Shown here: positions 11,241-25,307 of the stretch, one piece after another
Numbering within the stretch: position 1 is the first letter of the stretch
Layout of the letters: every line of letters starts with the position of its first letter
Assembly (NCBI RefSeq): GCF_029227915.1
Contig: NC_079877.1
Coordinates: forward strand, 26,933,851-26,997,850
DNA length: 64,000 nucleotides
DNA from: Hydractinia symbiolongicarpus
Taxonomy: Eukaryota > Cnidaria > Hydrozoa > Anthoathecata > Hydractiniidae
Direction of reading: 5' to 3'
Notes under the pieces: generated by a model
Databases searched by the model: none
Told to the model about the DNA's origin: nothing
What the model saw: only the letters and a program-made list of their open reading frames with translations
Program-made: the position numbers and the translations under genes

Positions 11241-14200
11241 CAAATGCTTGAACAGGAGTATTTGACCTGGCATAAGGAGTTTTGTCATAATTCTCCTACA
11301 GTCGAATCTAAACTGCACACTATTATGATTGGTTTGTTGTGTGATTGCACAATGTAAGTTAGGCGTCTGTACTGTATGTGATAAAAGTATTTAAAGGAGA
11401 ACTAATGAGTAGTGACAAGTTGAGCTTAAAATAGTGTGAATATGCACCGTGTGAATTATTTTATATTTGTAAGCTTTGTTTTGGAGATATTTAGGTGTGT
11501 AAAGAAATACATTCTCAATGGGCCAGGCAAAGGAATGCTGGCAAATAAACTCTCTTGTGATTCTAATTATAATGTTTTGAAATAAATATCTTTCCAGAAA
11601 AAAAATGTTTCCCTGTTAAAAATAGTTTCAGACATGATTTATCACTTAAAATTATGTGGAATTGAATTTATTATGAAATTATTTTATTTATAAGAATATA
11701 GTGTATTTATGTTATTTTTGTATTAAAACATCTTACAAAACAACAGGTGCTTTTATTTCATGATGTTTTTATCCCCCAAAAAACATATGTATTTGTTTTG
11801 CTAATTCTCCTTTTTTGTTTGTTACAATTTGTTTATTTATTTATATTGTCTTATTAATTCCTACAGTATAGCAGGAATTGTTTTGCAATTCATTCACCAA
11901 TTTCAGGGCTTGAAATCCGACCAAAAGACTTGGGTTAAAGTTAAAAGTTTAAAATGGAACTTAGCTATTTAGATTTTTTCAGGATTTTTTATTTTGCCTT
12001 TTTTAGTTATATATTTACCTAACTTTGTTTTGTTGTATATTTTAAGCAAGAAAGACCTTTTTATTTTACTTTAAACTTAATAACTTCATGCCAACATCAC
12101 TAGGTTTCGCTGCTCTACAACTTAACCCGGAGTTTTGTGATCTTGAGGCTAGTGTTTTTAACTGTCATAGGACGAACCTAAGAACCTTTCGAAAGTAGAA
12201 TATGTTTCACACGTGCAAATCTTTTTTTTCTTATGTCTGTGAAAGATTTTCCAAATTATCGAAATTACAAAAAAAGCGAAATATGAAGTCAGAGAATGAT
12301 TTAAGAAGGCTTTGCAACCATTATTGTTAATTTCAATCTTTGCATCGCATAGTTAAAAAACGCATAGTTAAAAAACACATAGTTATATAAATTTGCTAAT
12401 TCTTTTAATTTAAAGAGATCATAATAGTTTAGAAGTAATAATTTTACTTTGTTAGAATAAACAAAGTAAAATGTCAAACCCTGAATTTTCTACTTTATAT
12501 TTATATGCAAGAAAACAGAATTAAGTAAATAATTTTAAAGAGTCTGCAATTTTCATGATTGACAAACCTTCAAATAGTAGTAGTAGTAGTGGGGTGTGGA
12601 ATAAGAATTTTCTGTCTGAAGAAATTTCCAAAAATGAATAATATGAGGGGAGCACTACTGGAGACACCATGTTTAATCTTAACATTCAACAAATTCATAT
12701 TATATTAAAAACAAAAAATAAAAAAAAAATAAAAAAATTAATAGGCCACTAACACGCATGAAAACAGAGGAACAAGACAGCAAAATGTTGATTCAGAAAT
12801 GGTTAATTTATCCATTTTGTTCGAAAAATAATTTTTTCAAAAATCTTTTCTGTAAAATGTTTTGTATAACTGTTTTAAGTAAAATTTTAATAATAAACCA
12901 ATAAGTAGGGTAATGTAATGAAAACATATCATTTCTTTTAAAATATTAGTTTATCATGTTCACAAATTTTGGATTTTTTTTCTCACATTTCTTATTCAGA
13001 AGTTATAGAAAGACAATTGAAAGAAATTACACACAAGTAAATCAAAGTTTCACACTTTTACGTACCAATGTGAGTCTTTTAGCACTTTAAAAATGCTTTT
13101 TCTTGTAAGGTAATTTTTTAGCATAATACCTTGAAATTTTTTTATAACATTTTGTTGACACTTGAAGCAATAAAGTGTGTTGTGTCACTGATACCTGTAC
13201 CTATAGAAGACTGATTTTTCTCATGCTAAGAAAAGTATTTTATGATTTTATGCAGCAAATATATATATAAAGAGACACCCAATAATTTTTTACAAACTTG
13301 GACAAAAAAAAGTTATATTTTTAAAAAAGTGTTGTGATGGAGATCTGAATAAAAACAGTTTGACCATATGCTACTGGTGGGAAAAGATTTTGCTGAGAGT
13401 TATCAAAGCACAAGGTTCAGTTATATATAATAAGTTGAAATACATCATCCTATTAAAAATATTCATCTTCTCTTTCAAAAAAATAATTTTTAAATAATTT
13501 GAATATATATTAAACTATATATCATTGACCTGTTGGTTATTTAAAAATCTAAAATGAAGAGAGAAATAAGCCCCAGGGCGTTTTGTTGATTTACGATCGA
13601 ATCAGCAGTCCTATTTGGAACCATGCCACAGGGACCTGACACTCCGAAGAGCTATACCAGTCTAAACTGATTTGCGTTATATTCAACTCAACTGCAATCA
13701 GGACTGTAGTACAAAGAAGTAGAAATTGTAAAATATTTTTGACCACTAGTTTCAAGCTTTTCAGCACTGAAAACAGTCACAATTTTTAAACACACATATT
13801 TCTACTAAAAAAAATCTAGTTAATTCCCTATAATGGGTTTTTAAATTTCCTTGTTTTTCATTAGTTTTTTTTTAAGAGTGACAATGTTAGTATATATTTG
13901 CTCTGCAGTTTTTTACTTGTCTGACTCTCTTGTTTACTTTCTGTTTTTATAACCATAAACATTTGCCTTCATTCATGTTTTTAGATTTCCAGATTATACT
14001 TAGGATAAGTGTTAAAACCAGAACGGTTTTTCTCGTTTTCTTTAAAAAAAATATTATTTGAATGAGTTATTTGCTTTCTAATGATAAAAACGTGAAACAC
14101 CAATATAAAACATGTGCGATATTTCTGCTAGCTTTATTGGGTGTTTAAGTGTGTCTTCAATAAAGGGTCTGGTAAACATAGCTATCTCCAGTAAAAGTTA

Positions 14201-17200
14201 CCAGATAAATATCAGACGAATCATTATTTTCAGAGTTTTAAAAAAAATGTTAACATACATGATAAAAATTCTTTTTCAAGGAATGCGACAATGCTGCATT
14301 TATAGCTCTAAACTTTTCTTACGATGTTTCAACTTACGATGTTTCAACTGGTTACTTGAGGAATTTTTTGTTTACTATATTAAGGTGAAACAGCTGCACT
14401 ATTAACTCAGTTTTTAGTATACAAATTTTATTTCATTGTTATATTACGAATTTAGACCCATCTCTGTTATTTAATACCAAAAGTTTGTCAGTGACTGAAA
14501 ATATTGAAGCATGCCAAAGTTAGACATCTGAAGAAGATAATTTTTTCCATCTAAAGAATGCACAAATAAGTCTAATTTGTTTATCAGCTTTTTAAACATT
14601 ACGTAATGACAAAGATTGACATTGATAATATAGTTAGTGAAGCCATTGCAGTGCACTTTCAGGCCAAATTACTGGGAAACGGAAATAGCTGTTGACCACC
14701 TGAGACGCCCAATATAGGACTAATTTCTCAAAGTTGGGTAAACCCACCGATTTTATTATAGACATTCCAAAATGGACAAATGACTGTTTGTGATGAGCAC
14801 ATGATTATAAACATTTTCTTGATCAGCATTTTAGCTCTGCACAGCATAGGCATATGGTAAAAAAATCAAAAATCAAAAAAATATGTATCAACAAGACCGT
14901 TGCTATTGTCAATAAAATTAAAATAACTGTTTTTTCTCATTGTTCTTCTGCCTAGGTGGATTTTTCCACGGGCTAATCGACTAGTAGTAACTCATTATGT
15001 GAATTTTTTTCTTCTGATTTCAAAATGATTTCTGCCATCTTGTATATTACTTAAAAATCTTAACGGAATGACTTCTTTTGATGGATTGCGTTTGTAAAAG
15101 CACAGATTTCTTTTTGTGCTTCTTTTGGCTTTACATGGATTCTTTAAGTTCAAGATTGGTGTTATAGACTTAGTCATTTGATGAGATTATCAACTTAAAA
15201 CTGTTGACTAATGCAATCACCTTGATGTTGTACTCTGGCTGATTTCCATGCACAATGATTGTAGTCCACGCATATGTCAAACTTATTAACGCTTATTTTA
15301 CATTTACCAAACTTTTTTAAATTTAAGTTGTTTAGGATGCATCTACATGATTAAAAAATAACAGTTGATATATAGACATCCCTGCCCATTTTTTTTTATA
15401 TAATTCTTTTTTGTATAAATTTTATTCCATGTAAACGATATTGTAAATTTAGGGATATGAAACGAATGAAAATAGATGGAACTGCAACAAAAACCCTGCA
15501 GGACCAACTTATATAATTGCAAGAAAATTAGAAATATTTAGTCTCACTCTTTAGGGCATGTACTTTCTTATACACTGTGGTCATAAATTAAGGCATTTAA
15601 TAACATCCTTTTGATGCCAAGCAATTTTTTTTTTAAAATTAGCAGCTACTGTGTGTATAACAACCAAATATGTAAAAAAAAAAATAATTTTAGTGCCATG
15701 CTTGTGTTGTCTTTGTTGAGTGAACGTGAGTAACTGCTACTTAAATAGAATCCATTCCTGCCAAATAAAACATTTCTTGTCCAGAAGCCTCTTAAAAAAA
15801 CTTTCGCATAATACAAGAAAGTAATAATTAACAGTGTGTGCACAAAAGTGGAGAGAGAATTATTTTTATTTTTTCCACATGAACTTTAATTCTGTGCCTT
15901 GGATAACTAATCAAAACCAATTACAAACTTGATTTTTTTTGCTTTATCCTATAGTAGTTCTTTTGATATTTTTGTTTCTAAATTTTTATCCATAAGAAGA
16001 ACACGTACCTCCCACTTGCACCAGTTGTAATTGTTTTATTTGTGCAATCAATTTTTCACAATCCTTTGAATACTTTTTTTTTAAAAGTAAGTATTTACAT
16101 GTGATGTAACTACCTGAGAGCTTACAACTTCTAAAAAAAATAAAAGTTGGTTTATTGGGAAGAACAATTTACTATTGATTATTTTTCCATACATGTACTT
16201 CTTACAGTTTTCTTTCTGTTTATTTTTAATCTATACAAATTGTCTTGAGAATCTGTGAAGTATATAATGTATGGAGAAAGTTAGAGTGGGAGTATTATCA
16301 TAGAGGAGGGGGGGATTCCCCAAAATGGTTGTTATGTATAAAAAATAAGTGCACCATTGCTATCAATTTTTTGAGACAGTCCCTTTTAAACCTACAAAAA
16401 CTAGACAAAATGGGTGGAAAATAAGAGACTAACAAGAGAAACTTTCATTATCATCATAAAACCTTTTTTAAAAGTTTTAACATATAGCTAATAGTTTTGT
16501 TGAGATGTTGTAATTTTGTAGTCCAAAAAAAGTTTTGATTGGGTTGGGATCAGTATCAGTTTTAATGAGGGTTTTGTGGAGAAAGGTGGGGGTTTACCAT
16601 CAAAATTATTATGTAGGGGTTAGTAATGTAGGCGGGGGTCAATTTTTTAGTGTCGGGTCCGAACCCTAGTGCACACTATTACAAAGTCATGCCCTGAGGG
16701 CTGGGATCTAAAATAGCTTATTTAGTGCCTACATGCAACCTGATATTGAAATTAGCGAAGTTTTTGCTATTTTTTTTTTAAGTTTAACCGTCGGAGAGCA
16801 CAATTTTTTAAATTTTCGTTTTTTTATTTCATAACTTCATCAATGAAGAGTATATGCTGCAGTTAAAGGCCTAAAAAAGCATGAATTTATTTTAGTTTTT
16901 TTTACATTGTGCTGTAACTGGTTCCATTTTTATACACCTTTCATACCATCCTAGTTGGCAAGTCAAACTATAATAATGATTGAAAACTATATTAGTGTTT
17001 GGTTTTTATGTCGATAAAAACTTTTAACCGAACAAAAAAAGTTCATTGTTCTTTTTGCTTCTGAGAGTGTATATTATACCACGTAAAAAATATTCTCTCA
17101 CAACTGTCAATAAATAGATAACAGATGTTACATAAATTAATTTTGTTAAAATAAATTTGTCTCTGACTATATAAGTTGACCACAAACTTTTGTGTGTGAA

Positions 17201-18529
17201 TTTATCATGGTTATATAATTGGTATCATTATTTGGTGTGAATAAACGTGCTTCAGTCTGCTCCATCAATATATGGTTATGGTCGATATCAGAGAGATGAA
17301 TTAGTTTCTGTCTTTGTTTTGAAAATGACTTATTAGTCATGAAATTACAAAAAATGTTCATTTGATGACAGCATTGTTATGTTTACGATTTCACACTCAA
17401 ATATTTTATTTGCATTTCAAATTTTTGACATATTTTGAAACCACTTTAAAATGGTAAGTTCTGTTTAAAAGATTTCGTCTTTCAGAAGAAATGCTCATAG
17501 ACAGGTTCAATATTTTATATAAAAATTATTATTTCTTTTTAACTTCGTATAAAAATTTATTTTTTTACGAATTTTTATTTCTTTCTCTGTTTTATTTATT
17601 TATATATATTTGTCTGTGTTTATTATTATTTAATCACTGTCTGTGTAATTTAAGGGGGCAGGAATTGTTAATTTCCTCAGGTTTATTTTTATCTGAAGTT
17701 GAAAACTTACACAACAATGATATGTGTGTTTTTATTTTCGATGAGGTAACTTCTAAAGTTTAAGCTTATTACTGTGCGATTATCGAGATGATTACTTAAT
17801 TCCTAAGTCAGTTAAACTTAATTAGCTTGTAAGTATTTAGATGAGTTCTTTCTATAAAGACATGTGAAAGGTGTTGCAGAAAGAGAGAAGAGTGGAGGTT
17901 TGAACATTTTCACTAATAGTTGTTATAAATTTTATACTTCAAAATAAACGTAGCAATGTTGTAAGCTTTGGGAAATTTTTTTTCAGCTATCATGGTTTTA
18001 AAGATATCATTTATAGATCATGTTGAAAAGGGGAGATCGGATTGTGAATTTTAAAACTTTTAGAAAGCTATAGCTATTTTTTGCAGAGCATGTCAGAAAT
18101 CTTAGGTAAGGATAGAATCGGGTATGGGTATGAGGTGTATGTTTTAAAACTTTCGAGAAAGAATTTAATTAGTATTGTTTGCAGTTGTGTTGGCATTTTT
18201 TTACTTACATAGTTCAGGACTAAATTAAGTATATTAGTCAGATAGAAATTAGAAAGACTTTTGAACTCTGTAATAAAGTAGAGACCTCGAAAGATGACAT
18301 TCACTTTTTACTCAATTAATTTGTGTTGTCAGAAGTACTTTCTCTTACGAAGTTTCCTTTCTATTGTTGAATACTACGGTTGTTATATCTTGTTTACAAC
18401 AATCCTTTCTCATAATTTTACTAAAGCAATCTCCTGTCGTATTTGTGTGATCTACTGTGCTTGTATTGTCAGTCGAATTTTTTGTTGTTGTAATCCTGTT
18501 TTAAATTCCATGAAACAATCTGCTGCTTT

Positions 18530-18805
18530 GGCTGTCGTCGTCGTTGTTATTTTTGTTGTTGTTATTTTTTTGTCGTCGTTTCTGTTGCTGTTGTCGTCTT
18601 TCTTGTCGTCGTCGTTCTTGTTGTTTTTGGTGTCGTTGTAGTAGTCGTAGTTGTTCTTGTTATTTACTTCGTCGTCGTTATTGCCGTGTGTTTATTTTCA
18701 TCGTCGTTGTTGTTGTTGTCGTCGTCGTCGTCGTAGTCCTTGTTGTCGTCGTAGTCGTTGTTGTTATATACTTCGTCGTTGTTGTTATTTTGTCGTCGTT
18801 CTTGT
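18530..18805 (+). repeat. GTT/GTC trinucleotide-rich tract
   Basis: About 275 bp made largely of TTG, TCG and GTC triplets, imperfect and interspersed with short T-rich pieces, such as GTCGTCGTCGTCGTAGTC at about 18718. Open frames across it (Val/Leu/Ser/Arg runs) are artefacts of the repeat. It lies about 100 bp upstream of the start codon of the PP2A-subunit gene, so it may be in its promoter, 5' UTR or first intron. Confidence 0.7.
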
Positions 18806-18902
18806 TGTTGATTGCGATGGGAATGTTTAAAGCAAGAAATCCAAACTAATTTTTTGTTTTCCTAGGTATATAATATTACATTAGAAAAGATACTTCAATG
18901 AA

Positions 18903-21900
18903 ATGACCAAGATGACGCAGCTAACGCCTTTGTTAAAACAAAAAGTTGACGAGCTTTTCCTGCACTGGTTCTCAGAAGTGGAGACACAAGCACAGCTACG
19001 CAAGGACCTTGCTCATATTTGCGGCGACACTTTCTCCATTGATACCCATCCTCGACCCTCGTCACCTACAGGCCTATCACAAATTGGTATCAATATCAAC
19101 GCACGACCAAGTTCCCCTCCTATACCACCAGGTAGTCCTACTGCCACCCCACGTAGTCCAAGAAGACGCACCAATTCGACTAAATCTAAACGAGGCTCGA
19201 GAAAAAACTTACGTCAAAGTAACTATAAAGAGAAGCAAGAGAAAATATACGCAGGCTGTGCAAAGAATATCAAACCGTTTTATTTCCCTTTTGGTGAGCC
19301 AGTCAATGAAAGTGATAATATGAAGTCTGTGGAGACGGTGTTTGATGGACTAAAAAATTCTTCTGCTTCTTTACAAGACTTTATAAACATCATAAAGGTA
19401 TGAAGAACTTTTTTTTGCATGTTCGATGAAATTTTTTGTATGTTCATCAATAGAATGTATACTATTTTAAATAAATACTGTTTTAGGCCTGCAATTATCC
19501 TATGTACTGGAAACAACCTGTATTTAACGCTTGTGGAGGAACCAAAGACAAGCCAGTGTCGTTTACAGCTTTTTCGAAGACTTGGTTGAAGTATGAAATA
19601 TTTACAATGTAACTGTAGCTTTATGGGAGGAGGTTTATGTCCTAAAGAGTCCTTGGTTTTATCGTTAAATTTGTTTTTTTAGAATGCTTTCAACGTACCA
19701 CGACGAAGCGTCGAAATTTTTTTATTTACTCGACAAAGATAAAAAAGGATATTTAGAGTTCGATGATTTCGAAAGTTTACTGCAGGTATGCGCGAAAACA
19801 CACTGTGTTTAGGAGTGACACCACACCATAATAACCCTTTATAAAATCTACCTTATTTGCCAACTTGTGTTTAATATCGAGAAAAATCCCTGAGAAATTC
19901 ATTTTCACGAAAGTGAGGTATTTAAGAAGAGTCACGTGCTGGAGGTGAATTGTAATCGCGTTAATTTTTTTTTTTGTAATAAATTTTTAAAATTTTCAAT
20001 TTAGTCCATCAGCACTTCTTTCGAATCCCTTTTTTAAGGAATTCCATCTATCAATTTTTGTTAAAAATTACAGAAAGATTAGGAAAGATATTTTGTGTGG
20101 GAATTTTGAAAGTAAATGTTGTGTCTAGTACCACTTTATAATTCGTGTAGCGATGTAACATCTTCTTTTCTGTTTTTTAGGACATTATAAACACACACCC
20201 AGGGTTGCATTTTTTAGTGGAAGCCCCGGAATTTCATTCAAGATATATTATAACGGTACGTAGTATGACAGGGTACTTTGCATCTCATTAAAACCGAATT
20301 AATTACTCTAATATGTCACACGGGAAGTTTAAGAATGTCTACTGAACGAGAGAAGGCTTCCTACAGGATATTAAGACAGACTCCGTTATAACAAGTTTTT
20401 TGTTTGTTTTTCACAGGTGATTGCGCGGATATTTTACTGCATCAATCGTTCGTGGAACGGGCGTATAACGCTGCCTGAATTTCGAAGAAGCAATTTTTTA
20501 GCGGTAATTTGTTAATAATATTTAACGGCGTATGTAAAAATTTAACGACATATATTACATATATTAGTCAGTGACATGCTTAACGGAATTTGACGGCCTG
20601 TGTAGCCGAATTTAACGGTATAGCTAACAGAATTGAACGTCTACCTAAAGTGTCGCATGCCTGAATTTAATTTTCTATATCTTCGCATTTTTTTTTGCGC
20701 AGGTATTACGTCGTTTGGAAGAAGAAGAGGATATCAATCAGGTAAGGTTGTCTCGCTTGTTCAAACATCGAGGTTACCACGTGCGTCGTTTCCATTTTTG
20801 TATTTCCTGTTTGTTAATTTTAGATTGTGGAATATTTTTCTTATGAACATTTCTACGTCATATATTGCAAGTTTTGGGAACTGGACACTGATCATGATAT
20901 GATAATAAACAAACAGGATTTATCAAGATATTCGAATGGAGGTAACCTTATTTTTTTGGTTTTATTTTCATGACCGTTTCATAGTCATAGTAGGAGAAAA
21001 TTATCGTCCTCGTGAGAATATTAGTTTTGTTCTCAAGACGAACAAAAAAGAAAATTATATATCACCTGTTATCACTATGTTTCAGCTTTATCCGGAATCA
21101 TGTTGGATCGCTTATTCACCGGTTGTGTTACCAGGTAAACCATGTCGTCTGAGATCTGTTGGCTTTGTACCAGATAAGCAAAGGTTACCGTGATCTGTTT
21201 ATTCTTCTTGTTTTTATTTCAGGGGAAATAGTATCAGTGAAGGCACAATGTCATATGTAGATTTCACCTGGTTTATACTCTCTGAGGTAGACAAGACTAC
21301 GCCTACAGGGTAGGTTGTTTTTTTTTATTTTGCGTCCGGTTTGTTAATTTTTCGTCCGGTTAATGAATTTTTTGTCCGGTTTGTTGATTTTTAGACCGGT
21401 TTATGATTTCTCGTCCGGTTTATTAATTTTTGGCCCGTTTTATGATTTTTGACCCAATTTATGATTTTCCGTTTCCTTCGTAGTAGATGTCCACGCAAAA
21501 GTTTTAAGTTTGTGTAATTTGCAAGATATCTAAAAATAAATTTATGCGGACTAACTTATTACATCAACAACGATAATGTCGTAAAGTCATATGGTATTCT
21601 TTGAAGCTGATTATCGAAAAGAGATTTTTGCAACTTTTTATCCTCTTCTCTTTTTTTTATATACAATGCCAATATCAAACAAATTTTGAAAATTTTCAAC
21701 AATTGCTAAACAACTTGCATGGGGCGAACATATAGATGATAATTAACATATAAGAACATAAAAGGCCTAAATATAATTTTATAAAACAAAGTGTGTAGCG
21801 TATAAAAAAAGTAAGTTTTAATAGTTACAAAAGAGACAAATGCCAGTGATAATCGAATAACGTAATTGGACAGTGACGTCATTGTCAAGTGCACTTTCTA

Positions 21901-23478
21901 ATGACAACGATCGCAGAGAGTGAGCACTTCATAAAAAAGTTGATGTGGTTAACTCCTCCACGAGGATAACAGTTTTGTGTTCTCGTTTCAGGATCGAGTA
22001 TTGGTTTCGTTGTATGGATTTGGACGGCAATGGTGTGATCACGATGTACGAGATGCAATATTTTTATGAAGAGCAGATAAGAAAGATGGAAGACCTGGGG
22101 ATGGAGACTTTAGCTTTTGAAGACTGCTTGTGCCAGGTGAGAATACTAAAAACTCTGATGATGGAAGCATTATGATATTTATCCTATTCAGGTCAAAGGC
22201 GGGGGAGGGGTGGGCGACAAAAATTCTCTTATTCTGAAAGTGTCAAAGGAGATGTTGTATTGGCAAAAAGCTTGACATAAATGTTTGTTAGCAATATGAG
22301 GAAAGTTAAGATAAAAAAATTAGACAACATCGTTCATTCCAAGATGACGTCATCATAATATTTGTAGCCTAGAAATTGACTAAGACGGTGGAACATAAAC
22401 GTTTGGATGTGTACTTGATAGAAAAGAAAAATTGAAAAATGCTGAAATTTGACTTTGAACTGCTAATAAGGATATTTGAAGAAAAATAAGTTTTTGACCG
22501 ATTTTATTATATTACACCTGGTAAGCAATAAGTCAAGTAATATTAATTTATTTTTTTTGACTGTTTTGAAGCTGACTAATAAATGATGAGATGTCACCAA
22601 ATCTTAATGCGTGAAACGGTGTGCTTTAGAAATTATTATAAAAAACTAAAGATTTTCTAAACACACCCTCTCCCTCCCCCACACCTCGAATAGAGTGACA
22701 CCGATTGTTCTCACTGAGCTTTTCTTTATTTCTGAGTAAAAGCGTATATTCATGGTAAAAGTAATGGTTGGTAACTCTAACATTTTTGTTACTTAACGTT
22801 TCTTCGTAGATGTTCGACCTTGTAAAACCGCAAACAGCAAACATAATTACTTTGCGAGATATTAAACGTTGCAAACTAGCTCCGGTTTATTTCGACACGT
22901 TCTTCAATCTTGATAAATGGTTGGAACACGAGCAGAAGGATCCGTTTCAAGCTTCTAGGGTATGTATCTTGGTTCCCCTTTGCATGCTTTTCAATAGTAT
23001 GTGTTGTAACCTGCTTGGTTTTGAAGTAACACTATTTGCTATGCGGAAAAGTTGAAATTATTTTTGTTTTTTTTGCCAGGATGATTTAGAGCAGGAACAG
23101 AGTGTATGGGATCGATACATCGCAGAGGAATACGAACTTCTTGTTGCTGAAGAAGGTGGCGGTCTCGATGTGTAAGTTGCTTGCATGCTATCGTTTTTAA
23201 TTCCTTTCGTCGTGGAACTGTTTCTCAAAAGTTTAATTTAGCTCTGTAGTGGTTTTGCCTTGTCTGTCCTTTTTCTTTCGAGAGGATGTACTCATGGTTT
23301 TAAAATTCTCTTTCCTTTTTTCAGCGAGTATGAGGACGATTTCGAAGGCGAAGATGACTTGCTGTCAGATGACGTGCTTCAACCTATTAATACGTCGCTT
23401 GATGACCTCGGACCAAGATGGTCCATCGTGTCGGCTGTAAACGACGGAGACAGTAACGACGATGATGAAACATTTTAG
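18903..23478 (+). CDS. PPP2R3: PP2A regulatory subunit B'' (PR72/PR130/PR48 type), 13 coding exons
   Basis: Exons by GT-AG and frame: 18903-19397, 19487-19590, 19683-19785, 20181-20255, 20417-20503, 20703-20741, 20824-20941, 21086-21134, 21223-21309, 21992-22136, 22810-22959, 23080-23171, 23325-23478. The sum is 1698 bp, a 565-residue protein with all phases matching. The N-terminus has a helix ([15 protein letters not shown]) and a Ser/Pro-rich basic linker with SP/TP sites. The core matches B'' subunits: [45 protein letters not shown]-hands: [12 protein letters not shown] (about 218-229), [12 protein letters not shown], and the canonical [12 protein letters not shown]. The C-terminus is acidic. 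B'' subunits direct the PP2A A/C core to substrates in a Ca-dependent way. ATG 18903 is preceded by an acceptor-like TTTTCCTAG, so longer isoforms with other first exons are possible. PPP2R3A versus B cannot be decided. Confidence 0.93.
21325..21470 (+). repeat. Short tandem repeat in intron 9 of the PP2A-subunit gene
   Basis: Six to seven degenerate units of about 20-25 bp, each built on TCCGGTTTGTTAATTTTT. Later units drift (GACCGG, GGCCCG, GACCCA). It lies just inside the intron after donor GTAGGTT. No function is evident. Confidence 0.7.
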
Positions 23479-23999
23479 CTGTTTGCTGGACGTCACGACG
23501 GTGTTCATGCGATAATCGAACACTGTGGCATAGTATAATTTTTTTGACATTAAAAAATTCGGGAAACCATTTTGAGGGTTTACTCTTACTTTGGCTGTAC
23601 TAATTTTTGCTGATGTTCATTTTCGCGCTTTTCTTCAAATTCGCGAAATATTAAAAAAGAGCGCGATTTTATTGACACAGAGATAATTAGTACCAGTAAT
23701 GTAATTGGTTTTTGTAGAGTTTTTGGTCTATTTGTATATATCGGAGGTATTGTAACAGTACGTGTAAATATAAAGATTTTACTTTTGTATATAAATCGAG
23801 AATATGTTGAAATATTTTGAAAAAATATATTTTTTCTAACACATGTTGTAATTTTAATTTCTGCCAATGCGACGGTGTCACATTTCCTGTCAAAGCGGCA
23901 TTGGTAAAAATAGCGTGTTGACGACGTTTTGAACGACAAAAGGTCAGAAAGATACGAAAGAAGCAGAATGGGAGTTGCATAAATTGTGGAAGATAGTCG
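23479..23999. other. 3' flank of the PP2A-subunit gene
   Basis: AT-rich sequence following the stop codon. No canonical AATAAA is obvious close to the stop; ATTAAA at about 23550 is a candidate polyadenylation signal. No ORF here looks coding. Confidence 0.4.
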
Positions 24000-25307
24000 C
24001 ATTATGATGTCAAAACCAACAGGATGGTTACATGCAAAATTCAAGGACAGTGAGTACACATGTTCAATATGTAGATACAAGGAAAGTGAAGTAGATGAAG
24101 AGAGGGAGAGAGAAGAAGATAAACAAGAGAGATGATGTGAAATTGAATCAATAGAACAAGATGATCATCAAAAAAATGAAAGTGTAGTGAAAGAAAAAAG
24201 AACAGAATGTGAAAAACATTTAGAGAGAGGGGAAATAGAAGAAAAAATGATCTAAAAGAATAAAAAAGGAAAAATAGCCACTGAAATTTTAGGGCTACAA
24301 CAGGAAAACAGAGTGCAACAAGAAGAATTAGTAGAAACAAGATAAAAAAGATTTGTTTCTGATTATGACGAAGTAAATAACAGAAAAAAAAAATAATTGA
24401 ATAATTAACAAAAACTCGAAAAAATCTGACAGTTATTGATTATTGTAGAGAAAGAACTGGAATTAAAGATAAGTTGAGCAAATTTACAATAGAAGATAAA
24501 GAAAACAGTGAAGAAAAATATATAGATATATACAGATTATAGGGAAATTATAATGGATACTAAATGGTATGTAACAAAGAAAGAAGAAAGAAACCCAACG
24601 AAATAATGACAAAAAAGGGATGTGAAACATACAAACTTGACGTATTAAGAAAATAATATCGCATATAGTGACGAAAGAAGACAAGATACAACAAGTATTT
24701 GATGAATTTGAAAGACAAGTGAATACGAAACAGAGAATGTTTATAAAGACAAAAAAGAAGGCTAAAGAAAATAGGAAGGGAAAAGACAATGAGATCATAA
24801 AGGCAAGAAGCATTGCCATTACTGACAAAAAATATCAATGACGAATTAGCGAAAAAGCAGCATGAAGAAGATAAAAAGGCACAATAGAACAGCTAAGAGG
24901 GAATGGTGGACGAATGGAAGATATCTTTTGGAAATTTCGAAGTAAACTGAAAGGAAAACAAGCAGAAAGAGCAGTTGCTATGAAAGATAAGGATAGAAAC
25001 AAGCAAGAAGACCGAAAAGAAATAATACAGATCTTTGAACAATCTTAAGAAGATGTTTTCAGGAAAGACGTACTGACTACGGAAGAGGAATAAAAAGAAA
25101 GTGGAGGCAAAGTTAGAAAAGAAAATCAAATCAGGACAAAAGCAAGAAATCACCGAAATATACAGAGAAGAAAAGTAAAGGAAACAATGAAGAGAAATAA
25201 AATACAGGATTGTATCAGATGGAAGGATAAGTTGATGATGGATGGTGGAAAGGAAAGAGTTAAATCTAAAACAATTATGCTCAATATTCTGTCTAAAGAA
25301 AACAAAA

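Larger units (their letters stand above)
7611..18890. other. AT-rich gene desert
   Basis: About 11 kb with no ORF that looks coding on either strand: short frames, low complexity, no splice-linked exons and no domain motifs. It holds A/T runs and a GC-richer patch at about 8300-8560 with repeated CATATAAA-CCCG pieces that looks like an old repeat. A possible decayed inverted-repeat element is listed separately. 5' untranslated exons of the PP2A-subunit gene could lie in the last part, because a splice-acceptor-like sequence (TTTTCCTAG) precedes its start codon. No tRNA or rRNA gene was seen. Confidence 0.6.

Noticed and set aside
18294-18849. Overlapping Cys/Val/Arg-rich + strand frames
   Set aside because: Products of the GTT/GTC triplet tract; composition is dictated by the repeat.
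23586-25153. Series of Phe/Leu-rich - strand frames
   Set aside because: Antisense of the purine-rich LINE sequence; the + strand carries the reverse transcriptase motifs.
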